From contig CABFPE010000098.1 of assembly GCA_900660155.1 (NCBI GenBank), forward strand, positions 699,491-763,490: DNA of 64,000 nt. The letters run 5' to 3'. This stretch comes from Hofstenia miamia. Taxonomy: Eukaryota > Xenacoelomorpha > Acoela > Hofsteniidae. Below, one piece after another: positions 10,871 to 22,616 of the stretch (its first letter is position 1; each line of letters begins with the position of its first letter). The notes under the pieces were generated by a model. That model was given only the letters and a program-made list of their open reading frames with translations. It was not told where the DNA came from and ran no database searches. The position numbers were made by a program, and so were the translations under genes.

Positions 10871-12810
10871 AGTGTCCAGCATCAACAAAAGACTTGGCAT
10901 ATTTTTTAACATTATCAACAAAATTCTAAAATATTGGAAAACACATGTACATTTAGGTAAGGAACAGTTCAAATTAATGAAACACGAAACTACGATGATC
11001 ATAACTTGTTCCCCTCAGTCAGAAATTTTAATAAAGTGGGAAATACAATATCAACACTTAACGTACTTATAATTTACAGTTTTCATTTTATATGATGTCG
11101 TAATAACATTATGTAATGAAATTGAGCTGTTAATATAAAATAGTGTTGATTTTTATACAAGACAATGTAATTGAATTGATTATCAAGAATCTTCAAATGA
11201 TTTGATTATCCGTTAAATGCTTTGTTCCGAAATTATGCACAACGGCCTTTGAAATTTTGAAAATAAAAATATAGAATCATACAAAAAAAGTTGATGTTCA
11301 ACTAATGATTTCCGTAAAACATTTCATTAATTTCCTTTAACTTGAGTTTTTTCGTCAGAGGGAGTTTTTAGCTATGTTGGTTTCTTAGCAAGATTTCTCA
11401 AAATTATTGGATGAATATTCACTTAAAAAATTTGAAACGAAATACACATGTGTTAGCCAAATATGTCTATTATCATCTTAACATTCGTACCAAATTTCAT
11501 TGTGGAACAAACATAAAATCAAATGATGCTAAGCAAAAATAAGTGATATCTGTTGCGATGTAATATCTTGAACAATTAATATATACTCTACGTTATTTTT
11601 TAGTTTGTCATTTTGATTTCGTTAAACTGATTTCATCACGTAATACTAACAAATGTAATTGTGCAATGGTCCCACTACCAATTAATAAAATTCATCTATT
11701 AACACTATTTGGTACAGGAAGTTTATTACGCCCCTGCCCATTTTTTTAACTTTTAGTTTTTTGAAAATCCAGATATGTCTTGTGTTTTGCTGTCTTATAC
11801 CTTTATGAATTCCGATAAAATTTGAAGCAATTCCACCCACCTATTATCGCGCTATAGGATTTCTGTCAACAATATTTTTTATATGTTGATTATACCATGT
11901 TGCGTTTTTACAGGAAACTACTGTTTATATCTGCTATAAAGCAAAAGACCTCCCATGAATAAATTAACAAGGTTTTTTTCAAGCAATATGGAGACTTAGA
12001 TTATTGAAAATGTCCAAAATTTCAAAAATCGTAATTGTGACGTAATCACTTATATAATGGCCTCATTATGTAGGGAAGGACTGTTTTGCAGTTTCATAGT
12101 AAAATATATCGCAAAAAATTTCATTAGGGAACCTGAATCAACCCCCTTGAGTTCAACCAACAAAAATAGCATGCGGTAAATAGAGGTTAAGATTATATTA
12201 TGTAGGTAAAACATTAGTTTTTGAAATTTTAGACAATAGCAGTTGACTAGTTACAGTTGAATGTTAATACATTTGAAAATAGCAGAAGTGATAAATGGCG
12301 CTCATTGGATTTGAGTCTATAAACGGCTCAGCGTTTCATGTAAGCAACATGGAGACATTGCAATTTAATGATAAAACATGCCCTTGCAATGCAAATTTTT
12401 GTTGAAAATGCTTTTAGTCTAATTGTTGTATTAATTTACAGGAAAAAGTGTAATATACCATTTAAAAATAAGATAATTAAAAAACTATATTAATGCGTCT
12501 GAGGCAAGAAAATCACAATGGCAATTGATAAAATATTTTGCACAGTAACTTGAAATAGGAAATTACAACATATTTACAACAATGGAAATGAACAAAGTAA
12601 AATAGGAAAAATCTAGAAAAAACTAAACACAAATCTGAATTTACATAAATTTTAAATTGTAAACACGAATTAAATAATGTACAATTTTAGAGAACGACGT
12701 TCAACAATGATGTATATAAATAAGACACGTCTAAAGGCAAGAACAAGTGATATCTTTAAAAATAAGTAAACACAAATAGTACAAAACGAATTTGCATGAT
12801 GACAAGGGCG
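10871..12810. other. AT-rich non-coding stretch and probable 3' UTR
   Basis: No convincing coding frame or paired inverted repeats were seen. The right-hand few hundred bases should include the 3' UTR of the minus-strand zinc-finger gene that ends at 12811, but I could not pick one polyadenylation signal with confidence. Confidence 0.4.
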
Positions 12811-13838
12811 TTAGACAGTACAGCAATCATTAGCCAAAGGCATTCGGAACTGGACCCTGGTTGAAAGATTGATAGCTTGGTCACATTCATCTTCGTTTGG
12901 GATACAATTATTCGTACACCCATTGCTCCCCTCTAATTGATCACTTTCCGACGCAATATTTATTGAGTTTGGAGGTGGCGGTGGTGGAACACCACTGTCT
13001 TTGTGTACCATTGACAGATGCCCCAAAAGTGATCGACGTGATTTAAAGGTTTTATCGCATTGATTGCATGGTAAATTTAAGTAATGAATTTTTTTATGTT
13101 CGCGCAAATCATTGACAAATCCGTAAGCTTTACCACATAAATCGCATTTATGTTCAGGCGTGCTATGCTTCCGCTGGACATGTTTCTTCAAATTCATTGT
13201 TGATCCCAATACAACTGCACAGAAAGGGCATGGATGTCCTTTGTTATCTATAAGATATTGATTCAGACGACGTTTTTTATGAACAGAGGGCAGTGAATTG
13301 TTGAAATTAACTAGGCTTTTAGAGCGTTGAACATACTTTTTATGTTTTTCTAACTCTGATGATGCATCTGGATTAGATTCAGATGAAATCGGACTGCATG
13401 CATCATCCTCCTCTTGAAAAGGTGATTTAATACTTTCATTAGAATTCAATTCTGGGCTTAAATTATTATTATTGTTGTTATTATTATGTGGATACGATAA
13501 CAAAGTAGAGTAAGAAGAGGGCAGATAACCATTACTTCCTGTTCGAAGAGAATTACCAAGTATTGGATAATTCTGCAAATCCGCTAAGTCTGCTAACTCT
13601 TCAGCACAAAGTTCTGCTTGGTATTTGTACAATATAGTGTGACATCGTTCTAAAGAATCCCACGTACCTTCGATAATAAGATCTCCAATTTCTTGATTTA
13701 CAATGGTGATACCAGTCATTGTCTTAAGCAAAGTAAAGAACGCATTCCGATTGTTCCCATGTCTTTTTGATACTCTTTCTATTAAAGACTCATCTAGTGA
13801 TGCACGCACTAAACCAAACACCGACATACAATCTAACA
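12811..13838 (-). CDS. C2H2 zinc-finger protein, three fingers (terminal exon)
   Basis: This is probably a nuclear DNA-binding protein. An intron acceptor (TTTTTTAG) precedes 13838, so either translation starts at the ATG at 13827 (MSVFGLVRASLDES) or further exons lie to the right. From that Met the product is about 338 residues. Order: an N-terminal alpha/beta-looking domain ending DLIIEGTWDSLERCHTILYK, reminiscent of KH-like IxGxxxxVE patterns (inference); an eight-Asn run; an acidic/serine stretch (EEDDACSPISSESN); a basic stretch (HKKRR); then three fingers starting CPFC, CDLC and CNQC, each with C-x2-C-x12-H spacing and HVQRKH, HKKIH and HLSMVH ends. Near the C terminus, QAINLST resembles a variant CtBP corepressor motif (usual form PxDLS). 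I do not recognise an orthologue. Confidence 0.8.
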
Positions 13839-14513
13839 CTAAAAAATAATAATATAAATAATACTTTGCCACATTTGATTACATTGCACAGATATAATTA
13901 AAATTTTATATATACATATACTAAAGCTAAGTATCTACATTTTTGTAGTGGTATTTGACCAAAAACGCCATAGTTCTTAGCGGTATTTCCGTCCTCAAAT
14001 TTTTAAAGTCAATTTTTGTTTGGACACTTTTAATGATGCCTTTGGGTAGTCCCACCGCTTGTTTTGCATTAAAAAAATTCAGAATTTTTTGCGTTATTGT
14101 TTACATTACACAAATTCAAATTTTAATGGATCATTTTATTTTAAAAATAGCTGAATTTGACAGTGAAATCTTTCGATTTTGGATCCCTTAGAGTTCGAAT
14201 TTAATGATAAGCCAAGTTAAGTTTGTTACTAGTCAAACCAATAAGAATTTAAATTAATAACCGTTAAAATAGAAATTAATCTTAAACATTCCGGTGTTGT
14301 TTTAAAAAGAAAGGACAAACAATTTTTCCCACATTCCAAACAATTTAGTTTATGTAATTAGGAATTTTGGAAATCGCGAGACATATACATATCTATTGAT
14401 GATTTCCCCGACGTGTAATCTTAAATACTTGTAATAAATTATATTGCTATGTAATCAGTAAGTCTAAAGGTTATGTTAGCAACAACTAAACTCAAGTGTT
14501 TCTTTTTATGTAG
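13839..14513. other. Upstream intron or flank of the zinc-finger gene
   Basis: Beyond the acceptor at 13839-13840 (minus strand) nothing is clearly coding. The stretch would hold an intron of the zinc-finger gene, or its 5' flank. A plus-strand open frame at 13955-14191 is AT-rich and not protein-like. Confidence 0.35.
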
Positions 14514-14644
14514 ATAGGCCACCCAAGCCCATTGCGCCGCAATTCAGAGGTCATATTACTGAAGACGCCAATGACTTCAGACTTCATGCAAAAGCACGCC
14601 TTAACAGAGCTATCGCGATCACGCAAGGATTTAGACCGTAAATG
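14514..14644 (+). CDS. Candidate terminal exon, product unknown
   Basis: A block of clearly higher GC than its surroundings follows a good acceptor (TCTTTTTATGTAG, ending 14513). Two plus frames are open to a stop. One gives PIAPQFRGHITEDANDF...GFRP and stops at 14641; the other gives IGHPSPLRRNSEVILLK...KDLDRK and stops at 14644. A minus frame is open as well, so frame and strand are not settled. I recognise no family, and I could not find a preceding exon. A retroposed fragment is the main alternative. Confidence 0.35.
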
Positions 14645-15438
14645 AAAGAGGAGATATTCTCCTATCCTGAAGTGCTTTCAAAGGTGGGATGTCTTACCTA
14701 GTTTGTGAGTTATAAACCATTAAACATTTTAAGAAATTCCAAGACAATTTAGGCTGAAAAAATATAGCAGTAAAGAGATTTTATGCGGACAGCATTAAAA
14801 ATCCTCTATAAAATTTATGCAATTTTTTTAACCCATTTCAACCAATCTGAAAATAATGATCACACTGCAGCTAGTCATTATATCTCAATTGAATAAATTC
14901 ATTACGTGTCATGATATTTACAATTAATGTAAAAAATTCTTATGGAAAAAGTAGTTTTAATTAAAAAAAATTCAATTCTCCTATAATCTGCATGCTAGAT
15001 GAATGGTTTTAGAATCCTTCAATTTGTCATTGAATATATTACATTGCCTTTCGATTTTTGGTGTAAAATCAGTTTACAAACAGCATAAGTTTTTAATATG
15101 AAATTAACACAGATATTTTTGAAAAATAAAAATGCTAAACAAGCTGTTTTGTAATATTTAATCAAATTGTTATATAGCCATTTTAAATATATTTCTTACG
15201 ATTCTGAAATTTTTTGTACTTAGAGGTATTATAAGAACTTTTAATTTACTTAGCGGTCAATATATATATATATATATATATATANCATCATAAGCTTTTG
15301 ACAAAGAGGAACTTTATTAGCATACAAATTTATCTTTAAAACATGGAAGGATTTCGAGAGCTCGGAATTTTAAAAACTCGAATGAGTTCGCAAAATTCGG
15401 AAGATAAATCATAAATACTCGAATTCAAAAGAAGATTT
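14645..15438. other. AT-rich stretch with (TA)n and an N join
   Basis: No gene seen. A (TA)n run at about 15260-15284 ends at a single N (15285). The following CATCATAAGCTTTTGAC resembles, in inverted orientation, the sequence next to the (TA)n run at 63371-63420. Confidence 0.5.
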
Positions 15439-15439
15439 A

Positions 15440-15971
15440 CCGTATTTACCCGTGTATAAGCTGCATCCGTAGATAAGCCGCACCCCGAGTTTGGGAGAAG
15501 ATTTTTAAGAAAAAAAGTTTTTTGAGCAATATAAAAATTCACAAGCACTGAATCAACAAAACATATTTATTTAAATTATTCAGATATTTTTTACAACTTT
15601 GAAGAAAAGAAACCTGCATTTCCGCGATTTATATCCTATCTTAATAGATTAAGTAAACCTATAAACCTATATAGATCTTGTAAAGGATGCTGATCTAAAT
15701 TGCTCTTGATATTTGCATGCATATTATTTCTAAGCTAACAATACATTCTAATTCTTCAATATTGTGATATTTTTAATTAATTTATTGTTTGTCTTTTAAA
15801 CAAGGATATTACTTTACTTTAATGTATATTACAGCAAGATCTCGTACTTTATTTTACAATATATATGCAAATTAGGTGTCTTCGCGAGATGATTCTATAG
15901 ATAAGCCGCACCCCCGCTTTGGGAGCAATTTTTCATGGAAAAAGGTGCGGCTTATACACGGGTAAATATGC

Positions 15972-15972
<1 letters not shown>
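15440..15972. mobile_element. MITE with GTATTTACCCGTGTATAAG ends
   Basis: The left arm (from about 15440) and the right arm read on the minus strand (from about 15972) share TATTTACCCGTGTATAAG followed by GCTGCATCC or GCCGCACC. A motif AGATAAGCCGCACCCC plus TTTGGGAG also occurs near each end (about 15470 and 15898) in direct orientation, so each terminus carries a second internal copy of the AAGCCGCACC core. The interior is non-coding. The superfamily is not certain. A long (TA)n run abuts the right end. Confidence 0.65.
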
Positions 15973-16017
<45 letters not shown>

Positions 16018-17030
16018 TCGAATTTCTGCGTTATTCATTGTATCAAATGAATTTTTGTAATTTGAAAATCTGATATAAAATCCATGAGTTATACTAATAA
16101 ATATTATAGAGCCGTACGTAAATTTTTAATGCTACTACTTTGGAATATAATCTTTCGTACCCTATGAGTATTTTTGATGCACTGATAATGCTGTATGAAA
16201 AATCAGAAAGAGGATATATCGCGTTTTGCAATCGAACTCTTCAAATATCCCAGTGAAGAAAACCATTGATGGGCTTATGCTTAGAGCCTAGTATAGCATG
16301 CTTTGCAATTTAATGTTTTAAAAAGTTAAAAAAAAAGTATTTGAAGATAAATGACCCTATTCAATAATATTCCACGAATTTGTAATGAAGATGATTTATA
16401 AGTCGAAGCTTGCGCACACACAATCATATATATATATATACACATACTAAGAGCTCCCTCTAGGTAGTACGACATAGAGGGACTTGCGTAAAATTTTCCA
16501 TACTACATAGAGGGATCGGGGTTTTGCGATTACTCGCTAAAAAACTCATCGATCCTTAAAATATTTTGCATGAAGGTAGGGACTACTAAAAGACTATGTC
16601 CTACAAACATTCAGGAATTTATGTGGAAAAATCAGCTTATATGGTTATGTGGAAAAAATACATGGAGCAGCTTCTAAAAGCCCGCAAATTCACACGGAAG
16701 TCAACATTGTATTTCCAAATTAATTGTTTCCAAATAGTCTGCTATTGTAGCTCTGTTGCTTGGAATTTCACTACAATAAAGCATGAATTGTAATGAACTG
16801 TTATCTTGATGTAATTTACTTAGTTAAATCAATTTTTGGAAATTTCTTATAAACTAAAGTAATCAGAAATTTAATAGAAAACCAATAAATAAAGCACCTT
16901 ATTAAAAACACACACTTGCCCGGGATACATTTTTAAATTGACAATGTTAATTTTTTGATTTAAATCATATAATATTGTTTCAATAAACACTTAAATATTT
17001 CTATTGAACTAAGTGAATACTGAAGAATTA
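15973..17030. other. Non-coding, with a microsatellite and a short inverted repeat
   Basis: (TA)n fills 15971-16014 and a shorter run lies near 16425-16442. At 16451-16464 and 16501-16514 lie TCCCTCTAGGTAGT and its near-perfect inverted partner ACTACATAGAGGGA, with a further CATAGAGGGAC between them. This could be a MITE relic. No gene seen. Confidence 0.5.
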
Positions 17031-18625
17031 CAGTACTGGAAATATGTATTCGACCACCTTTTGAATAAATAATGAATATTCATTGAATAGAAAGTATCGA
17101 ACATTATAACTAAGTGTTACTTTGATTGAGAAAGGAAAATTTGTATGTCTAATACCATAAAATATCTAGAAGAACAATTGGCTATTAATTTTTAATCAAA
17201 ATTAGAGAACTTGTATTGGAAAATGTATTCGGCCAACTGAAAGAATTTTAACAAATGAAAAAATCCGAAAAAGTAAATTCAAAATAAGATACATAAATTA
17301 ATAAAATAATTGATGCAATATAAGCACTTAGCAACAAAATTCTCTCTTCTAATATTTTGTAGGGTTTCCCTTTGAGCGAATAACAGTTTCTAGGCGATCA
17401 TGGATTGAAGCAAAAAGTCTTTCAATAAAGCTGTTGGGAATTGCATAAAATTCATTTTTATTTCGCTCCACAGCTCGTCTTCAGTGTGAAGAGTATGCTG
17501 TCCAGTTCAATATTTCACCTCTTTCCACATATTTTCGATTATATTATGGTCTGGAGATTGGCCAGGGCAGGCCAGTCAGCAAGGATAGCAACTCCATTAT
17601 TGTGGAGGAAGTTTTTCATTTCTTTTGAAGTATGACATTGAGCACCATCCTGCTGATATATTGAATCACTTGTAAGAGTATTAAGAGCTCCTTTTCGAGA
17701 ATTCGAGCATATTGAGAGCTTCGGAGAATACAAGTGAAGTGAACAATCTTACGAAGGGCACACTTTCATATTGCATCACATACCATTACAGACTTCTCAC
17801 CGTACTTCATGGTGCCCCGAGTAAATTGGGGCAATAATCTGAACTGCTGCCAATTGGTGTCTTTATTAACATTCTTTTTTATGAGGATAGTTCAACTCTT
17901 GACTCATCTGAAAATATAACATTAGACCAATGTTCACATGAATTGTCTCTCATCAACTTGGCCCATCTCAGCCGGCGTAATATTTGCTTTGAGGTTACAA
18001 ATGGCTTTCTGGACACCACGAACGTCCCAATTGAGTACTTCTTCAGGATGTTTCGCACAGTCCTTGCAGTCATGAGATGACCATTAGTCCATTCCTTGCG
18101 AAGTTCCTCTGAAGTCTTCCTGGGATTTCGCCTTGAAAGACAAACAAGAGCTGATTGGGAGGTTTTGGAGGCCTTCTTTGGCCTTCCGGGCTTTGGCTTG
18201 GGGCAATGATGTTTTCAGAAGTGAAGCGTTTGATGATATCCCCAACAGTACTTCGAGGTCGTCTACAAGTTGGGCTATATTACGTTGACTCATCCCTTCC
18301 AAATGTTTGTTACGTAACCAGGCATCATATATGGCGAAAAAAGACTGTTCTTCGACATTTTCAATATAAATAGACTGAAAAAAGCTCAACCAATGAAATT
18401 ATTTACAGATTCTCTGATTTGGTCTGAAGTGACCGAATGCATTTTATTAGCTAACCACAAGCATTGTAGCATTTCTCCTTGAGATTCAAAATAAACAGTG
18501 ATAATTATGTCTCAACATTAATGAATTCCTCTTTTTGCAACAGCAAATCTAATTTTAAAATACCTTGGCGTCCATTTTTTAGAAATATTTATAACATGGT
18601 GGCCGAATTCTTTATTCCAGTACTG
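17031..18625 (-). mobile_element. Tc1-like DNA transposon with IR/DR ends
   Basis: The terminal repeats both begin CAGTACTGGAA and share ATTCG.CCACC about ten bases further in. They are flanked by TA at 17029-17030 and 18626-18627, giving a length of 1595 bp. A second, similar site lies inside each end: TATTGGAAAATGTATTCGGC near 17214, and its counterpart AATGCATTCGGTCAC on the minus strand near 18440. Doubled sites at both ends are the IR/DR arrangement known from Sleeping Beauty-type Tc1 elements. The transposase inside is broken. Confidence 0.9.
17360..18330 (-). pseudogene. Tc1-like transposase, inactive
   Basis: It would cut and paste the element at TA sites. Minus-strand pieces show the N-terminal helix-turn-helix start (LEGMSQRNIAQLVDD, near 18300-18250), the linker and second HTH (TARTVRNILKKYSIGTF, near 18070-18020), the first catalytic Asp in IFSDES (near 17895), the second in YQQDGAQCHTS (near 17655), and a late block matching the usual DWPAxSPDLNPIENLW as DWPALANLQTIIENMW (near 17560-17515). 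The pieces lie in different frames, so several frameshifts have accumulated. All three catalytic acids are still recognisable. Confidence 0.85.
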
Positions 18626-18627
18626 TA

Positions 18628-21250
18628 TATTGTATTGATTGGATCATAAATATCTTTCTTAATAACATTTGATGTATTGTATAGATTTTTTATTGTATTA
18701 TAACATTCTGGGTATTAAACAGTTATACGGTTTTTTGATTGATCAAATGTGTTAAAATGCAGAATAAATGTGAAGGAGAAGCCAAAATTGATATCAAGAT
18801 ACAAACCAGAAAATGGATACTTGAATTAGAAAGCTCATAGTGATCAGAGATGCTGCTTGTTGAATGGCGATCGCTCAAGATGTACTTACGGAATTTTTAC
18901 ATAGGAAATGTCAAATTTCAAATAATGGGAAATTATACAGTGCCTTCTCAATTGTTTTTGCTGTTGCTTCTTTGAAAACAACAAAACCCAAATCATTTAA
19001 AAGTGGGCTACACTTTTAGAGATAACCAGAATCGAAACCTTTAATTTCTGACTTACTCCTTGTTTAGTGAGTAGGATCTTGAAAATATGTGTCATATAGT
19101 AAACTGTTGTCGATACTGACAAACATCAAAATTATGCTTGGTGGAGTATGAACAGAAAAACAAACTCAAAACAAAGCTAAGACACTTGACCAGATACGTA
19201 CTCGAAGCAGTGAAACAGTTTGTTAATGTCGGTGACCATGACCTTGAATATTACCAATATTTTTACCTACATTCTAACACCCGGAGTCAATAATTGACAT
19301 AATTCTGTCTCAAATTTCAGACCTGTTTGTATTACTTTAATTATTTCTAGACTTGAAAAAATCAATATTAATCCAAAAATAATTACCACTTCAGATTTAC
19401 TGCTAACGGTCTACTATTGAAATGGAAAAACTTGAATATGGATAAGTTCTCTATCATTATTTATTACATGTGATTAAGGAATGCCCCTGAAGCCGGTCAC
19501 AAATATTGCCCAAATATAGTCATGTCTATTTTTCATTTAGAAGCTCAACATCACAGTTTTAAAGATTATACCAACATTATGGTGGCAAGTTTCATACATC
19601 CACTGATCAGTATTGCACGAAAATGACTTTGTGTCTATGTCGTTGAATGTTACAAAATGTAAATATTTTATTTGCCTAAATAAAAAATATATCGGTACAT
19701 TTTTTGTTACTACAGAAAATCATATACTGAACCTTGAACTTGGAGAACATTACAAATAGGACCTGTTAACATGAGCTTCACTAATTACTAACTTTTCCAT
19801 TAAGTGTAATATATTTATCTATATTTGGGTAGCATATGTTTCTTAGCAAGTAGTCTAGTTTGCAAAAGCTCGAAAGGTTTCATCACGACTTTCTGGAAGA
19901 GCAATCCTCTATCATGCAAAAGATACTTAGCTGTAATTTTTCAACTTCTATTTTTACAATTAGAAGAATTCCAGTTCGTGTTCTTTCAAACTGAAATCAA
20001 AATAACAAAATTATCAACAAAGTTTCCAAAATTCCCGTTGTCATCTTAAAACCAAAAGACCCGAGACCAATTACGAAATTTTAAAGTTCTACCATTTGCA
20101 GCTGATGGCCCATTCGATTCAAACGAACTTGCGAAAATGAAAAATTCGATAAGTTCGTTAGTAGCAACGCCTAAGTCTCTTCCACTAGAAAAATAAAAAA
20201 ACCTTAACTAATTTTTCTCATTATTTTATTGACAAATAAAAAACCGTTAATAATGTCAAAACTTAAAAGCTCAACAAAATCATAGAAGTTTATACTTATT
20301 ACAGGTACATCAAGTAACCAAGTTATAGCAAACGCTAAACCACATGAAATTAACTAATATTCAAATGAATATGTATTACCTTGAAGAAAAAATTACTTTG
20401 TCTATTTAAACGGAAAATTGTGAAACTTACGCAATAACCTTGTAAACGATTTTTCTATTAGAAATTGATTTTCAGAAAAAAAAACAAACTTGATGTAGTT
20501 CTTCAATCAGAATTCTAGCAGCACTCTGAAAAATCAAAAGAAGTAAATACGAATAAACTCAAGAAAACAACTGAATTATCACTTAGAAAACAAAATTCCC
20601 TTAAAATCCAAAACTCAATCCATTTTATAAATTCAATTGATAGCTAAAAAGAACGCTTCAATTCATGAAAAACAAACGAGTTTTCACAAGAAAATACATT
20701 GAAAATGTAGGGTTAATCAATAGTTAGAATGAATTTTTACTAAAAACTATAAACTGTGAAATCGGTAATGGGTGATGTTTGCTAAAATTCTGTGTCCTAT
20801 TCATAAATTATATTTTCACAGGGTAACTTAATTATTTTACTATTAATTTTCACAAATCAAATAAATTGTCGAATTTAGTTAATAAAATATAATTAAATAG
20901 TTATCATTACATATTTTTGAATTAGATTATAAGTCGTAATTACTGGACAATTTTGTTCCTAAATTTTTAGAAGTTTGGTGTATGGATATAAATTTTTAGT
21001 GTAGTATGTATATATACCCGCACAAAAAGTATATTTGTCAAATAATCTACTACTTATTCAGTTTGCACTACCCAAAGAATGCTTTCGGTCATTAATTGAA
21101 GCAGAAACACGATCAATAAATATCTAATTATCTGGTCAATCTAAAATTTTTGGCCTTTATTGTGTTGTGTGTTTTCCCTAGTTTTTACCTTGAATTTAAA
21201 TCATTCTTTGAGTTCATATATTATGCAAAGATGCACAAATATGTGTGTTA
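18628..21250. other. Long AT-rich non-coding stretch
   Basis: I see no convincing exon, RNA gene or paired transposon ends in these 2.6 kb. Short open frames (for example 19825-20049 plus) lack protein-like composition. Confidence 0.45.
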
Positions 21251-21254
21251 AATT

Positions 21255-21601
21255 GATTTTTGCACAACACACATAGACAGTGACAAGCAGGTTCCTCAGG
21301 GAAGCATTTTAGGTCCCTTGCTTTTCCTTGTTTATCAACAATATGCCTGATAGTTTCAGCAACTCTGATAGCTTTATATACGCCGATTACTGTAAAGCTC
21401 TTGGTAGTAACAAACATCTAATTGCTGATATTCAAAGGAATCAGTCTAACGGCATGGCTAATAATGTTTCCAAGACTCATTTTCTATTGCAACCAACCTT
21501 TTCAGCTTGTTATCAACTATCTGTTCCGTTCAACACGTTAAAGACCTAGGCGTTATTATAGACCCCAATTTGCGTTGGAACCTACAGTTTAAATTCGGCT
21601 A
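21255..21601 (+). mobile_element. LINE reverse-transcriptase fragment
   Basis: Broken plus-strand frames show VPQGSILGPLLFLVY (near 21288-21330), then FINNMPDS, FIYADYCKALGSN standing at the catalytic YADD position (second Asp lost), and DLGVIIDPNLRWN (near 21545-21580). This is the middle of a CR1/Jockey-like RT, truncated on both sides. It is cut on the right by the outer element starting at 21604. No clear continuation of it was seen after 32931. Confidence 0.7.
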
Positions 21602-22075
21602 TACAGTAGAAGTCGCTTAATAACAACTCAATGGAAATTGAGCAAAAGTTGTTATTAACCCAGCTTTTACTATAAGGACTTAAAAGTGACAAACTAAACA
21701 CTAATCAACAGTGGTCAGGAAATACGGTAATTTTGAAAACGAGCACTTTGATTGCACCCTGCAGTGTTTGGGGTTGCTAATCATAATTACACTTGGTTAA
21801 GAACAGCATGATATCCCTAAACATTCCAATTCTTATCAACACTCTTTTCTATATGTTTTTCATGATGAAGACCTTCTGCTCAAAATCATATGGACGCGCA
21901 TTCACGTTTATTGGCGGCTTTATGAAATTATCAGCCAATCCTTATGCATCAGTAAATATATAAATTAACTTGCAATTGTAATATATACATTTATTGGTGT
22001 ATAGTCAGCCAAAGAAAGTTTGTCACTTTAAAGTCCCATTAGTAACAATCTGCAGAAACTACGAATTTTGTATAA

Positions 22076-22399
22076 ATGGATGAGCAAGTAGATGTACTTG
22101 TAAAGTGGAACAACAATGAAGAACACAATATTGTCTCATTGTATAATCTTTGGTTTCCTCTTGAACCTGACCTCATTGGGGCCCGAATTCAATGGAAGTA
22201 CATTGACAATGATTATGTTTGGCTTGGAACTTTTACATCTGTAATGCCAGTAGAAGATGAAATCATTGTAAAATGGGATAAAAATGCCACCCAAAATGTC
22301 ATTTCCCATTCTGATATCGTTATGATAAGCTGCAACAAACTTATAGATGCAAAAGTCAAATGGCTACATGATAAAGAATGGGCTGGTACGATTGTGAAG
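22076..22399 (+). pseudogene. piggyBac-1 transposase, exon 1: Tudor-like N terminus
   Basis: The ATG at 22076 opens 108 codons ending at a strong donor (AAG|GTAAGT). The exon holds three related units of SH3-barrel (Tudor/agenet/chromo-like) look: VDVLVKWNNNEEHNIVSLYN, then GARIQWKYIDNDYVWLGTF with EIIVKWDKNATQNVI, then DAKVKWLHDKEWAGTIVK. In such folds the KW and the WxGT turn are typical. It would give the transposase a possible chromatin- or protein-binding head. The assignment is from pattern only. The exon itself is intact; the gene is broken downstream. Confidence 0.7.
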
Positions 22400-22616
22400 G
22401 TAAGTTGCATTCTAAATTTTTTTATTATTGTTTTTCAATACTAGATTAATTTTGAATTAAAGTGTTTTTATTTAGTCTATTCACAAATACTATAACTATT
22501 TATGTATATTCCTATATCTCCAATACCTAGGTGCATACAAGCTAGACATAAGAGCTATTTCCATTTACATCCATATTTTGAATCAATTCTATTCTGTTGA
22601 GTGAATCTTAATTTAG

